Made by a program: the position numbers and the translations under genes. The notes under the pieces are model-generated. The model was given only the letters and a program-made list of their open reading frames with translations, searched no databases and was not told the DNA's origin. From contig OZ287697.1 of the NCBI GenBank assembly GCA_965649825.1, positions 2,108,001 through 2,172,000 on the forward strand: 64,000 nucleotides of DNA. Direction: 5' to 3'. This stretch comes from Penicillus capitatus (lineage: Eukaryota > Chlorophyta). The stretch's first letter is position 1. Each line of letters opens with the position of its first letter. Positions 22,405 through 32,464 of the stretch are shown here, piece by piece.

Positions 22405-22907
22405 GGTGTTGTGGGTGGGAAGCCTGGACGAGGTCCTTTCAGGCAGGTGAGACGGAGGTGGGTGGGTGGAGAAGAACTGGGATGAGCCCTCCGGCGGATG
22501 CATTGACGGAAGTCGAAAGCTGTCGAAATCCACCGATCGACGGGCACGCTAATTCTCCACTCCGAAAAAGCGACAAAGGAGTAGAAAACGTTGGAGGACA
22601 CGCGACGTTGGTAAAGCTCTCAGGAACACTGAGAGACAATGGGAACAGCAGAAATGATCCCGCAGAACGTCCGGCAACTGCCCGCAGCGCCTTCTTGACA
22701 GAATCGAGGAGTGCAAAACTGCTTCATCGACAGAGTTACAGAGAATGGAAAAGAACGCCGGCACGAGTTCTCGAAGGAAACTGCTCAGAGGGATACATGA
22801 GAGAGTTCGGAAAGGCGACCAGTGCAAACTTTAGGCTCTGATCAGCAACTCTCAAAGTAAGACTATGAATAATCAGCAGCACAGGCACACAAATAGATAT
22901 ATGGTAG

Positions 22908-23653
22908 GTGGGGGATTATATATTGACCCCAGACATCGCCGTCGAAAGGAAGACGGTGAAAGATTTCCACAGGTCATTCGACACGGACCGTATATTCAAC
23001 CAAATGGCCGCCATGGAGGAGCATTTCAAGACGCCAATGCTGTTGATCGAATTAGACGGGAGGCAGATTCCCCTATTGGATGATGATCTCACTTTGCCGA
23101 TATCATCTAAGGATATCGTTTCCCGTCTTTTCGTATTGATGCATCATTTTCCAACCTTCGGGTAATCTACGATGATGCTTCTTGAATAACATTACAGAGT
23201 TTGTTTTGTGTTCTGCAGGTTGATTTGGTCATCATCTCCCGAGGCAACCTGCCATGTCTTTAGAGATTTAAAGAAAAATTCTCCCGAGCCGGATTTGGCA
23301 GAAATCCAGGAACGCTGTAAAGTAAGGGAGAAAGATGGAGATGAGGATAGCTGGAGAACCATAGACATCACCACGTAAGCCTTTTTCTGTCTATCTTATT
23401 GTTTGCTTACGTTTCAGATTGTCACAGAACTCTGCAATTTGTGTGACCCGAGACAGTGAGTGTCATGGAGCACGGACGAACGAGCCAAGCAACGTCATGT
23501 TCGCATACTGTCCAAGTTGATCACCTTGGTGTGTGACTTGCGTTTAGAGACATACCTGGAGTGACAGAAGAAATCCGCCGGAAATTGCTAGACTCCATTC
23601 AGACTTTTAATACATCTTCTGAATTGTCATCTGTACAGTTTTTTAACTTGTAA
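22908..23653 (+). CDS. XPF/ERCC4-type nuclease, C-terminal part (right arm copy)
   Basis: Identical to the left-arm copy as far as I compared. The first exon starts after an AG at 22907 and carries VGDYILTPDIAVERK, the metal-binding core of structure-specific XPF/MUS81 nucleases. Later exons supply IWSSSPEATCHVF and the tail IPGVTEEIRRKLL, which resembles a helix-hairpin-helix. The stop follows FFNL. The N-terminal helicase-like half and the first strand of the nuclease fold are not found upstream, where SAC1 sequence ends only about 500 bases away. A partial gene in the likely parental arm means the truncation predates the inverted duplication. Confidence 0.75.
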
Positions 23654-24243
23654 TAGAAGTTACTGAAAGTGTGACACCATATTAACTCCGGCTGTGACCA
23701 CAGTTCCGCGACAGAAGTGTTGTTTCTGGCTGCGAGTGAGAGTGACAGAGTGAGCACAGCTGTCAGTGGAAGAGTGAGAGTGAGCACAGCTGTAAGCATG
23801 GCAGGTTCCGTCGGACATATTGAGTGCAACATCTATGTTCGACATTGCATATCTGCTGCGTGTTGTGAATTCTCCATCGACAGTATCTGTTGAATTTCTG
23901 CCGAGACGATGAGACATGATTGTTCGGTTAAAGGAATATCATAACACACAAAGTCATTACAATGGCAGAGTTCAGATATGACAGATTGAATGTTGAATAT
24001 GTACGGCGGCTTGTTCTTGGCACGACGATGTCGCGTGTTCTAACGAACGTCGACACATGGATCAACGAACGTAACTCACGTCGGTCGTGTTATCCTTCAT
24101 CATTCATCATTGTTTAGTGTCTCATACAGCATGCAATAAAAACACTCATGGTAAAACACATCAGAGCGAACACACTGACTCGTAAAAAGAACACAACAAC
24201 AAAGAGTAATGAGATGCATCCCCCAAAGATATCTGAGAATTCA

Positions 24244-27200
24244 TCAGGGCTGTGCCGCTCCTTTCTGCGGATCCTTGGCATCTTTATTCGGTTTCTCGAG
24301 GGAGAAGGACGGTGGTCCAATCAGGGACAGGATGGTCGGCAGGAGGAGCAGGCCCGTAAACATGCCGGCGATAGTGGAAATGGAATACTGAACGAACAAA
24401 CGATTTCTAATGGCTGGATAATCTGAAAGAGCAGAGGGCAGAATTCCGAGAAAAGTCGTAACGCCGCCATTGAATACTGCAATGCCCATAGTCTGGAGCG
24501 CGTGTATAGAACGTGTGAGACGATCCCCCTCGGCCAACATGAAATCTCGAGCAATGTGCGCACAGAACTCCACGGACAACCCAACCGTCACAATGAAAGC
24601 AACGTAGGCAGAGTATTCCAGATCGATAACAGTCCAACTGGTCATTCCAACCGTCAGCAAAACAGAGAGCAGCACGCAGACAGACACGATGAGCGCGGCA
24701 AAGACGTTGACGATGAGGGGCAGCATGACGACCGTCGCGACAGCCATGGAGATGCCTATCGCCTCTACCGTCTTCAACGCCAGGTCTTCGTACTGCTCGC
24801 CGATGGCATACACCACGTAGTCGAACGGATAGACCTCGATCGACTGTCGATCGAGGATGTCGCGTCCCTCCTGGAGGTGGTCCAGTTGACTGGGCACGCT
24901 CGTGAGGCCTCTGGCATAGACGTACGACCGCGTGCCCTTTGGCGTGCCGAAGGTGTTTCTCTCCGTCGTCGTCTCCTCGTCCAGGTTGATGAAGACTCTG
25001 GATGCACGTCCGGTCGCCGTGTTGTTCAGGAAATCCACCCAGTAGCTCTCGATCTTGCTGTCAAAGCCTTCGGGGTTCTCGTAGAAGTTGCGCTGTGTCA
25101 GCATTGGTCGATAAGGGCAGTAGCATTCCACCGAGTCCTTTTTGTACTGGCACCGTTCTCTCATTCCGACTGCCGCCTGCGGACAATGCGTCTCGCACCT
25201 CTGCTCACACTCTTCGGCTGACGCGACGCCGGCGCAGATGTTCTTCGACGGATGCGCAAAATCGGCAGAGGAGAAGCCATCGTAGTACCAGTGCACTTCG
25301 TCCATGCAGATCTCGTTCGAGCAGAACTTCGCTTCGACATACTGCGTGTAGAAATCCATCCACGACTGCGACATCAGCCGCCCCTCTGTTCGGTATCCTC
25401 CATCAACGTATTCGTACTCCGACTGCCTGGCCGCTTCAAAGTCTTGAGGGTCTGTGTAGTCGACGGAGTCTCGGAACACGATGTTGATCTGCGACGTGTC
25501 GAAGTAGTCTTCCATGGTTGTGAGGTAATCGTAAGTGTAACTCTTCGGGGACACGGACTCACTCAAATCGAGCCCCTGTTCGAATGAAATCGTGTAGTAG
25601 ATGCCAAACGCCATCCAGACGGCGAAGACGGCGAAGGTGGAAAAGGTCAGCGGCCAGCGGAAACTGCGAATCGTCTGAGAAAAGACACCTTCTTTCTCTT
25701 CCTGCGCATTTCCCTCCTGGACGGATGGCTCTGGCAGACGGACGCCAAAGAGCGCCAGCAAAAAATCTGGTTTGCCATCGAGGTGACGACGGACGGCGAA
25801 GGAGAGTAGACTGGGAACGGCAAAGATCGAGACGATGTAGGCAATGGCAATGCCGACTGTCATTTGGACACTGAACCAAAGGACAATGGGCACAGGACTG
25901 AGGGTGCCGAGAGCGAAAGCAACTGCGTTGGTGGCGGATGAGAGAGTTATGGACGTGCCTCCGATCGCCATGGCCTCGTACATGACTCCTTCTAAGCCTG
26001 CAGGACGGTCTGGGCGCAACAAGACGGACTTGAAAGCCGAACACAGGACAAAGAAATCATTCACGCCCAGACCCAACATCAGCAACGGCACCATCTGGAC
26101 TGTGGTAAAAGAGATTTTGAAACTGGTTAGGGACGATACGTATCCGGCCACGCCCAGAGTTGCCCCCACCGAAAGCAGTATGATGATGAAGCACAGGGCA
26201 GAGATGCCAGGTCCTGGTGGATTGTATGCCAGACGTACACCGGTCGGATTCCAGTCGAGGGTGACAAAAATCATTATGTACATCAGAACGAGGGCAAAGC
26301 CCAAGAAGAAGAGACCGAATTCCGCCTGGGCCGCCGCTTCCACTTCGTCGTCGATTGAACTGTCTGTCAGCCAGACGACGTTGATGTACTGGAACCGAGC
26401 GGCGACATCGTCCATGCCGTCTCTCCACGCCTTCTCCCACTCGTGCACCAGATCTCTGGCTTTGTCGATGGTGTCGGTGAGATCTCGGACTTCGGTGACG
26501 ATGGCTTCGTACTGGATCGGGGTGTCCGCGCCGGCCACTTGCGGCTGAGCTTCAGTGGAAGTTGGATCGGCAGTCGATTCGGGGACCTCGCAGCCGAACT
26601 CCGAAACCAGCAAGGCACCCAACTCTGTCTGAGCATCGGTGTCGCCTTCCAGAGCCGCCGCGAAGAGACCGACTTGATCCGGATTCTCTTGGCCGTATGC
26701 GAGGGCGGCATCTGTGCACGTTGTGGAAGTGGCATCCGCAAGGCACGAGCAGATGGGTTCCTCTTCGGCGTCGGCGTCGGCATCGGCTGGCAGCGGACAC
26801 CCGACCTCTTCGACCAGCAAGCGTCCCATTTCGGCGATGGCATCCTCGTCGCCTCCTCCTGCGGCTAAGAATGTTTCTTGATACTCTTGATTCTCTGCTA
26901 CAAAGGCTGTGGCTGCCGTCGTGCACGCATCGCCGGCACCCGCAAGGCAGACGCACACTTCCGGTGTCGTCGCAGCCGCTCTCTCGCCAACAATGAGCTC
27001 AAGATTCTGGCACCGAGGCTGGACTTCGACAGCCGTCAAACCGCATGCCGTGAAGATCTGGTTGGCAATTGGCGCCACTTCCGGGCGCAGTTCAAAGATC
27101 GTTTCGACGCAAGGACTCTGACGGACAGGGGCCGCCACATCGCAACAGCTCTGAGGTTGAGATGCGGCGCCGTCGATCGTGCATCCGGCTGCCACAAAGG

Positions 27201-28026
27201 CCGTCGCCTGGAGATTGGTGGCACACTCCACGCACGTCGAGGGATTGGAACACGCGTCCTCGTTCACCTCCTTCTCTCTCCACTCGTAATACTGCAGTCC
27301 TCTCTGCCGCAGCTTCTTGGGAGACGAGGAACCAAAAAGAATCTGCAGAGCGCCGACGTGCGTGATCGTATCCTGATCTTCGGGGTCCACTTCGAATCCG
27401 CCCAGCATGAGCGAATCTGGATTCAGGTTCGTCTGCGCGATGAACGATCGCGTGAGATCTCGGCTGAAGTTGAAGTCTCGGTACGACGGCTTTGCCTGGA
27501 AGAGCACCGCGTAGTCAGTATTGTTCTCGCCGCCCACGTTGAACACGGCCCCTTCGCGGAAGCTCTCGAGCAACGAAGTCTGCCAGCACGGCTCGGCGGG
27601 ATCGCCATCGACCGTCTTGAAGCAAAACTGCTCCAGCGACACTTGGCGGCCCTTGTAGTCGAACGCAAACGTTCGAATCTGCTCCTGCAGGGCATAGACC
27701 TCGTCCAGGGCGTCGGTGCTGAAGATGTCGACGCCGGGCTTTGGCGTGACGATGACGGAGTTCAGGACGGGAGAGATGAGATCGAAGTTGTCGATGAAGT
27801 AGTTCTTCTCTCCGTCGATTCGACCGCGACGGGCGACGAGAAGTTCGTTGACTCTAATCTCCGTATCGAACGTCCAGAGTCCACCGCAGAAAGCGACGAG
27901 AACGGCGACGAACAGAGCGATGATGAGACGCGGACGGCGGGAGACGGAGACGCCGATGCTCCCAAAGGCTCTGTGAAACGCAGGCTCCGCATAGGAAGCA
28001 ATCCCTAGAACTGCACGAACATACAT
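24244..28026 (-). CDS. NPC1/Patched-like RND transporter with sterol-sensing domain
   Basis: A 1260-residue intronless membrane protein. Membrane segment 1 is at residues 34-51. A large Cys-rich luminal domain follows. The sterol-sensing domain (about 570-720) includes the Asp-bearing segment MLGLGVNDFFVL (Asp 656). A second luminal domain and a C-terminal bundle of membrane segments with GLSVEFCAHIARDF complete it, the standard two-fold RND layout of NPC1, Patched and Dispatched. Family members move sterols or other lipids. The first luminal domain contains an acidic Ala-rich stretch with two tandem Cys modules (358-413 and 426-482). Its C-terminal third is duplicated in the left arm and a middle piece is duplicated again at both inner arm ends. 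Confidence 0.9.
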   Translation of the reverse strand: MYVRAVLGIASYAEPAFHRAFGSIGVSVSRRPRLIIALFVAVLVAFCGGLWTFDTEIRVNELLVARRGRIDGEKNYFIDNFDLISPVLNSVIVTPKPGVDIFSTDALDEVYALQEQIRTFAFDYKGRQVSLEQFCFKTVDGDPAEPCWQTSLLESFREGAVFNVGGENNTDYAVLFQAKPSYRDFNFSRDLTRSFIAQTNLNPDSLMLGGFEVDPEDQDTITHVGALQILFGSSSPKKLRQRGLQYYEWREKEVNEDACSNPSTCVECATNLQATAFVAAGCTIDGAASQPQSCCDVAAPVRQSPCVETIFELRPEVAPIANQIFTACGLTAVEVQPRCQNLELIVGERAAATTPEVCVCLAGAGDACTTAATAFVAENQEYQETFLAAGGGDEDAIAEMGRLLVEEVGCPLPADADADAEEEPICSCLADATSTTCTDAALAYGQENPDQVGLFAAALEGDTDAQTELGALLVSEFGCEVPESTADPTSTEAQPQVAGADTPIQYEAIVTEVRDLTDTIDKARDLVHEWEKAWRDGMDDVAARFQYINVVWLTDSSIDDEVEAAAQAEFGLFFLGFALVLMYIMIFVTLDWNPTGVRLAYNPPGPGISALCFIIILLSVGATLGVAGYVSSLTSFKISFTTVQMVPLLMLGLGVNDFFVLCSAFKSVLLRPDRPAGLEGVMYEAMAIGGTSITLSSATNAVAFALGTLSPVPIVLWFSVQMTVGIAIAYIVSIFAVPSLLSFAVRRHLDGKPDFLLALFGVRLPEPSVQEGNAQEEKEGVFSQTIRSFRWPLTFSTFAVFAVWMAFGIYYTISFEQGLDLSESVSPKSYTYDYLTTMEDYFDTSQINIVFRDSVDYTDPQDFEAARQSEYEYVDGGYRTEGRLMSQSWMDFYTQYVEAKFCSNEICMDEVHWYYDGFSSADFAHPSKNICAGVASAEECEQRCETHCPQAAVGMRERCQYKKDSVECYCPYRPMLTQRNFYENPEGFDSKIESYWVDFLNNTATGRASRVFINLDEETTTERNTFGTPKGTRSYVYARGLTSVPSQLDHLQEGRDILDRQSIEVYPFDYVVYAIGEQYEDLALKTVEAIGISMAVATVVMLPLIVNVFAALIVSVCVLLSVLLTVGMTSWTVIDLEYSAYVAFIVTVGLSVEFCAHIARDFMLAEGDRLTRSIHALQTMGIAVFNGGVTTFLGILPSALSDYPAIRNRLFVQYSISTIAGMFTGLLLLPTILSLIGPPSFSLEKPNKDAKDPQKGAAQP

Positions 28027-28029
28027 AAG

Positions 28030-28890
28030 CGTGTTGCTGCTCCGCGAGAGACAAACATACGTCGCATGGTGCCTAGGCAGGCAGCACTATATGTGGCTGT
28101 GAATATTTCAGTGAAGCGAGGGGAGAAGAGAGGATGTCGTTTTTATAGACGGACTCGGTCGTCTGACCTGGAAAACGTAAAGAGCGAGAAGCGATGTGCG
28201 GCGCAAAATGCGTTGATAGATCAGTTCAGCGGAGCCGAGGATACGTGCCGCGTCTCTTCGCAGGACGACCACACACGTCATTTCGGTTGTCATTGTCACC
28301 ATGCGGATACCGAACGGAGCGGCTGCACATGGGTGGGTTTCAAAACGGCTTATGCGCCGGCTGGCCGAAGGAATCGACGTGGCTGTCGATGAGAATGGGA
28401 TCTTTAGCCAAGGGCAACGCCCCTGATGTCAGACAGCGACCGGTCAAGCCTTAGGTGGCTGTACAGTTTCGTCTGCAGTCGTTAGAGGGGACGTCGGGAT
28501 GTCTCGTATGTGAGATGCGTTCTGCTTCCTCCAGTCAATGGCACGCTACTGCATGAAACAGAACAGAAAGGGAAGTGCCTTTTCGGAACGGGATGTCCAC
28601 ATGACGGCATCGACGCCACATCCAGACACTATCCTTCATCGACTCCACTCCTGTAGTTCGCCACTCGATCGCTCGTTCGTGTCCACAGCGGTGTGCTGCA
28701 CGTCGCAGACGGAGCCTCGCTGCAGCATCTGGCGAGAGCGCACATCACTGAATTGTAGGACAGCCGTCAACGCGGAAGAAGAATATCTCGGGGACGACAG
28801 GATCTGTGTCCCTTGGACGTGGCCACGGACGAAATGGAAGAGAGCCGGAGCCGATCAGACGTCAACGCGACGGTCAGACAGAGTGACATC
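28030..28890. other. Intergenic region upstream of the NPC1-like gene
   Basis: Short overlapping frames only. It lies between the 5' end of the NPC1-like gene and the 3' end of TyrRS and probably holds the promoter of the former. No clear element recognised. Confidence 0.4.
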
Positions 28891-28895
28891 ACACA

Positions 28896-30667
28896 TCACG
28901 ACGTGACCTTCAGCAAAAGCTTGTTCTTTTTTCCTGCTGCCAGCAAAAGCATCTGTCCGTCGATCAAATCGTCCTCCGTCAGTTTCATCGCCACGTCTTG
29001 AACCTTCTGATTGTTCACTCGGATGCCGCCGTTGCGGATCATCCTGCGCACGGCTCCCTTGCTCCCTTGCATCTTGACTTTGACAAAGACGTCTGTCAGG
29101 TAGGCATCCAGCACCTCGGATCTCTGCAGCGTGGCGGTCGGCGCCTCTCCTGCCGCCTCTGCCAAGGATGTCCCGTCAAGCTTCGTCTCGGAGCCTGGTC
29201 GGAGTGCCTGAGACAGAACGCCATCTCGCGCGTGTCGAGAACGAGTGGGTCGGTTGACTTCTGTGGCGGCGATGGCCTGTTGCAGTCCATCCTCTCCATG
29301 AACCATCCGCGTCACCTCCTCTGCCAGACGTCTCTGCGCGGCATTCGGGCAGTATCCCGATTCCGGAGCACCGGCCATGGCCGATTCGATGGTCTCGATC
29401 TCGGAGAGCGACAAGAACGTCAGCATCTTCAAGAAGCGGATGACGTCGACGTCCCTGGTCGAGAAGAGGTACTGGTAGAACTTGTACGGCGACAATCTCT
29501 CCGCGGACAGCCACACAACGCCGCCCTCGGACTTGCCGAACTTCTTCCCTTCGCTGTCCACCTGTTCCAAAAACAGACACTGCCATCGTCACCCTTCGGA
29601 AAGGCTGGGAGACACCAGCAACGGAAAAGTGAGGCCCTGTGCCGTCGGAGCGGCCTCGTTCGGTGGCCACAGCCGTTTCACGAGATCCAATCCTGCCGTG
29701 ATGTTGCCCCACTGATCGGAGCCTCCGATCTGCAACTCGATGCCGCCTCGTCGACACAGGTGATAGAAGTCGTATCCCTGCAGGAGCTGGTAGGAGAATT
29801 CGGTGAAGCTCAGGCCGCTGCCGCCGTCCTCCGTCGCCAGTCGCGATTTGACCGAGTCCTTGCTCATCATGGTTCCGAGCCTGGCGTGTTTGCCGACGTC
29901 CCTCAAGAAGTCCAGCAGCCGCATCTCCCCGAACCAGTCCAGGTTGTTCACGAACTGCAGAGGCGTGCCCCCGGCTGTCGCGTTTTTTGCGAAGATCTCT
30001 TCGAGCAGTGACTGGATACCTGTTCCACACACCGTCACGGCAGTTCGACCTCGAAACCCGCTTTACCGGCACTGTTCGTCTGCAGCTGCTCTTCCGTGAG
30101 CAGTGGCCGCTCTGTCTGCTTTCCGGATGGATCCCCCACTCGGCCAGTAGCTCCGCCGATGAGCGCGACCGGCACATGGCCATCCCGGTGAAACCACATG
30201 AGCACAATGAGGCCCAGCAGATTGCCCAGGTGCAGACAGTCCGCGGTCGGATCAAAACCGCAGTAGAGTTTGATGGGACGTCTCTGCGTCATCTCTCGCA
30301 GATCGCCAAGACCGGAACAGGATTCGATGAGACCCCTCTGCTCCAAGTGCGACAGGAGATCTCCCGCTTCCCTCTCCGCTGAATGCCCATCTGTCTGGGA
30401 GCTTGAAGACAGGGCTCCCGCAGTCACGCTTCAGATCCGCATGATCGTCTGAAGAGGAGGAGACTGGCTATACTTGAGACGGCGACAGAGGATGTCTGCG
30501 CAGCCGTCGCTTCGCGTCAGCTTCATGAAAGGATTTCCGAAGGGGGCGGCCTCGCCTGACGTGACGTCTGCCGCGCGCCGCGTCCATTGAGAGAGAGACG
30601 CGCGAAGGAAGAGTGAGGGACGCTGCCAGCCGCACCGCACCGCCCGCACGAGTTCGAGTCGCGCCAT
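28896..30667 (-). CDS. Tyrosyl-tRNA synthetase, bacterial/organellar type
   Basis: Class I synthetase. Exons give [19 protein letters not shown] (HIGH-like), the tyrosine pocket QLLQGYDF with [12 protein letters not shown], the KMSKS equivalent KFGKSEGG, and a C-terminal S4 RNA-binding domain ([16 protein letters not shown]... IRVNNQKV). This is the bacterial architecture used in organelles. The N-terminus [16 protein letters not shown] is a plausible import peptide, and an intron of about 60 nt separates it from the catalytic core. Another intron joins LTFPLL to [11 protein letters not shown]. It lies only about 55 bases downstream of the biotin-carboxylase fragment on the same strand. Confidence 0.9.
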
Positions 30668-30722
30668 CGATCTGCGCTGATGTGACCGTCGTTCTTCAAA
30701 AACGCCATCCCTCCTCAAAATC

Positions 30723-31131
30723 TCAGCCCATGACATGGACCACGGACTTCTCCTCGTGTCTTTTCGCGCTCCTTGACTTCGTTGTCTCCAGTCTCACCCT
30801 CCAGTTCTCGTCCGGCGGCGTTCCTAGCTCCTCTTCGTGCGAGAGGACAAATCCAGTGTCGATGTTGCCCTGTTGAAAATCTTCTGTTTCTAAGATGAGC
30901 TTATGGTAGGGAGCTGTCGTGGGCACACCCTCAATCACGCACTCCTGCAATGCCCTCTTCATTCGAACGATGGCCTAAGAATATCAACAGACAGCCTCCA
31001 GAACATCGATCTTTCACATGTGAAGAAGAGTGACCTGATCTCGATTCTCTGCACAGACAATGAGTTTTCCCAGGAGGGAATCGTAGTGTGAGGGGACGAG
31101 ATAAGAGGGGGTTGGTACTAAAATGTTCGCC
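30723..31131 (-). CDS. Biotin carboxylase C-terminal fragment
   Basis: Two exons give YDSLLGKLIVCAENRDQ joined by a GT-AG intron to AIVRMKRALQECVIEGVPTT, PYHKLILETEDF and GNIDTGF. These match the last about 80 residues of the biotin carboxylase domain of acetyl-CoA, propionyl-CoA or pyruvate carboxylases. A tail of about 40 residues ends the ORF with no biotinyl domain. An exon boundary lies near 31119, but the next upstream stretch is occupied by a RING gene on the same strand. The ATP-grasp core is therefore missing unless introns are very long. I read it as an orphan 3' fragment. Confidence 0.6.
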
Positions 31132-31211
31132 ATTACGCAGATGCAGGAAAGCAGGCATACTACGCTTATTATGAATACATCTTATCTTTTCTGAAACTGG
31201 CAATACTTGCG

Positions 31212-32039
31212 TCAATGCTCCGACCATCGTTGATGTACGCCACGTCTCCGAATCGTTTCTTGATTTCGAAAACTTTCAAATATCTGCGCACTCATTGATG
31301 TGATTATGGTATTCGAAATGGCCGTCGAGAAAGATCTTCCATCTGAGTTGGTGCCTGGGAGCAAAATCTCCGCACTAACTGTTGGAGATTCTTCATTTAA
31401 GCTCCGATCGTGGATGGTGCTTGGTTCGATGCCAACTGTAGATCGCACGCTCGATGATTCAGATATCGCGTGTTGGCATATCGGACATTCTCGTCGTTCT
31501 AATAACCAGCGCCGCAAACACTGGGCACAACAATAATAGTTATCTGCAGGGCGTACAGGTGAGGTCGACATATGCGCAATAGAGACTGACCTTAAAGCTT
31601 ATCGTCGATGCGTTCTCGTATGCGTATAGACGACGCCGTTTGTGACACTGTGTCTGTCACAGTGCATTTTTAACAACTGTATTCATGCGTTCGTTAGTAA
31701 GGACTGAAGCCGGATCGAAGAACGAACACACGCCGTCTTCGTCCCGATCGTCAGTAAAATTTCAAGACGCCATTTCTGTACGGCAAACAATCCAGCCAGG
31801 TACTGGAGAAGGAAGAAAAGGACAGTGCAAAACAACCAATCGCGTTTTTTAGTGCACAGTCGCGAGAACAGTGTAACTGACACTAAGGATATTTGTACGA
31901 AAACGGTATACGCAGCCGTACGAATAAAGCAAAGAAAGCCTGAAGTGGAGACTGTTTTTCGGAATAACGCACCTTGGATGCGCTTCCAAGACGCTTTCTG
32001 AAACGGATCAATTGGCTCAGTACCGATAGATGACGACAT
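31212..32039 (-). CDS. Multi-pass membrane RING-like protein
   Basis: Starting at ATG 32039 (MSSSIGTEPIDPF), the first exon encodes hydrophobic segments around FLCFIRTAAYTVFVQISLV and WLFCTVLFFLLQYLAGLF. Short exons follow. The last exon carries CCAQCLRRWLLERRECPICQ, the second half of a RING, and a Ser-rich tail. It resembles the RING gene at 14.9-15.8 kb (CLKRW...CPICRR). I could not place the first RING cysteine pair with certainty, so the domain may be incomplete. One intron (about 31600-31670) contains a perfect inverted repeat CACTGTG...CACAGTG. Its start codon region overlaps that of the plus-strand gene at 32030. Confidence 0.45.
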
Positions 32040-32464
32040 CAGTCGACCGTATTCACACGTGTTCGCAGATAGCGACAGATCTATCGTGTATGTCCTGCGA
32101 ACGTCTACTCGTCGCTTTGCAAGGTTGCGTCGCCAAACATCCGCATCAACACCAAGCAATCTCAACAAACGCATGTTCACCTCGACTCACACTCTGTTCT
32201 CAGGACATCTGCCGCCACTTACACGCCCAAGCGGGTTTGTGCGTTCTCTCTCGTGTCTGTCCGAGCGAAGGTGTGTTGTCACTCTTTGACTCAAGGACGG
32301 TTCTTAAGAGTGACGTCGTAGTGGAGGACTTAGCTGACTGTCTAAAAACACGAGGACACCCTTCCTGCCAAATCTTCGCCGCCAGACTCGAGGGCTGCCT
32401 CTCAGCGGCGTCTTATGTGCCCAGCGAGTCCAAACCAGTCCAGACCCAGACATCAAACCCTTGA
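32030..32464 (+). CDS. Small Cys-rich protein, possibly CHCH-like
   Basis: From ATG 32030 the frame gives SCMSCERLLVALQ. Either reading through or splicing out a GT-AG intron (about 32127-32200, containing GACTCACACTCT before its AG) continues to DICRHLHAQAGLC and LADCLKTRGHPSC followed by EGCLSAAS. The spaced cysteine pairs resemble twin-CxnC mitochondrial intermembrane-space proteins, but spacing is not canonical. Its 3' end overlaps the 5' end of the SLC33 gene by about 50 bases in another frame if that gene starts at 32415. Confidence 0.35.
   Translation: MTTSVDRIHTCSQIATDLSCMSCERLLVALQGCVAKHPHQHQAISTNACSPRLTLCSQDICRHLHAQAGLCVLSRVCPSEGVLSLFDSRTVLKSDVVVEDLADCLKTRGHPSCQIFAARLEGCLSAASYVPSESKPVQTQTSNP

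Larger units (their letters stand above)
18759..25550. repeat. Right arm of the large inverted repeat
   Basis: Reverse complement of 4283-11035. The outer end falls at about codon 825 of the intact NPC1-like gene, which continues unbroken to 28026. The left arm's outer end instead meets unrelated sequence. The right arm is therefore the likely parental copy. It contains one 35-base insertion relative to the left arm (within an intron near 20540-20620) and scattered substitutions that are concentrated toward the spacer. Confidence 0.95.

Noticed and set aside
20689-23653. A SAC1-XPF fusion protein
   Set aside because: No continuous splice path joins the two in frame; both are truncated at the junction.
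4283-25550. Inverted repeat as a pure assembly artefact
   Set aside because: The arms differ by substitutions and a 35-base indel and have different flanks, which a simple duplicated contig would not show; it still needs long-read confirmation.
26878-28008. 376-codon frame antisense to the NPC1-like N-terminus
   Set aside because: Shadow of the real gene in a GC-balanced third-position pattern; no motif.
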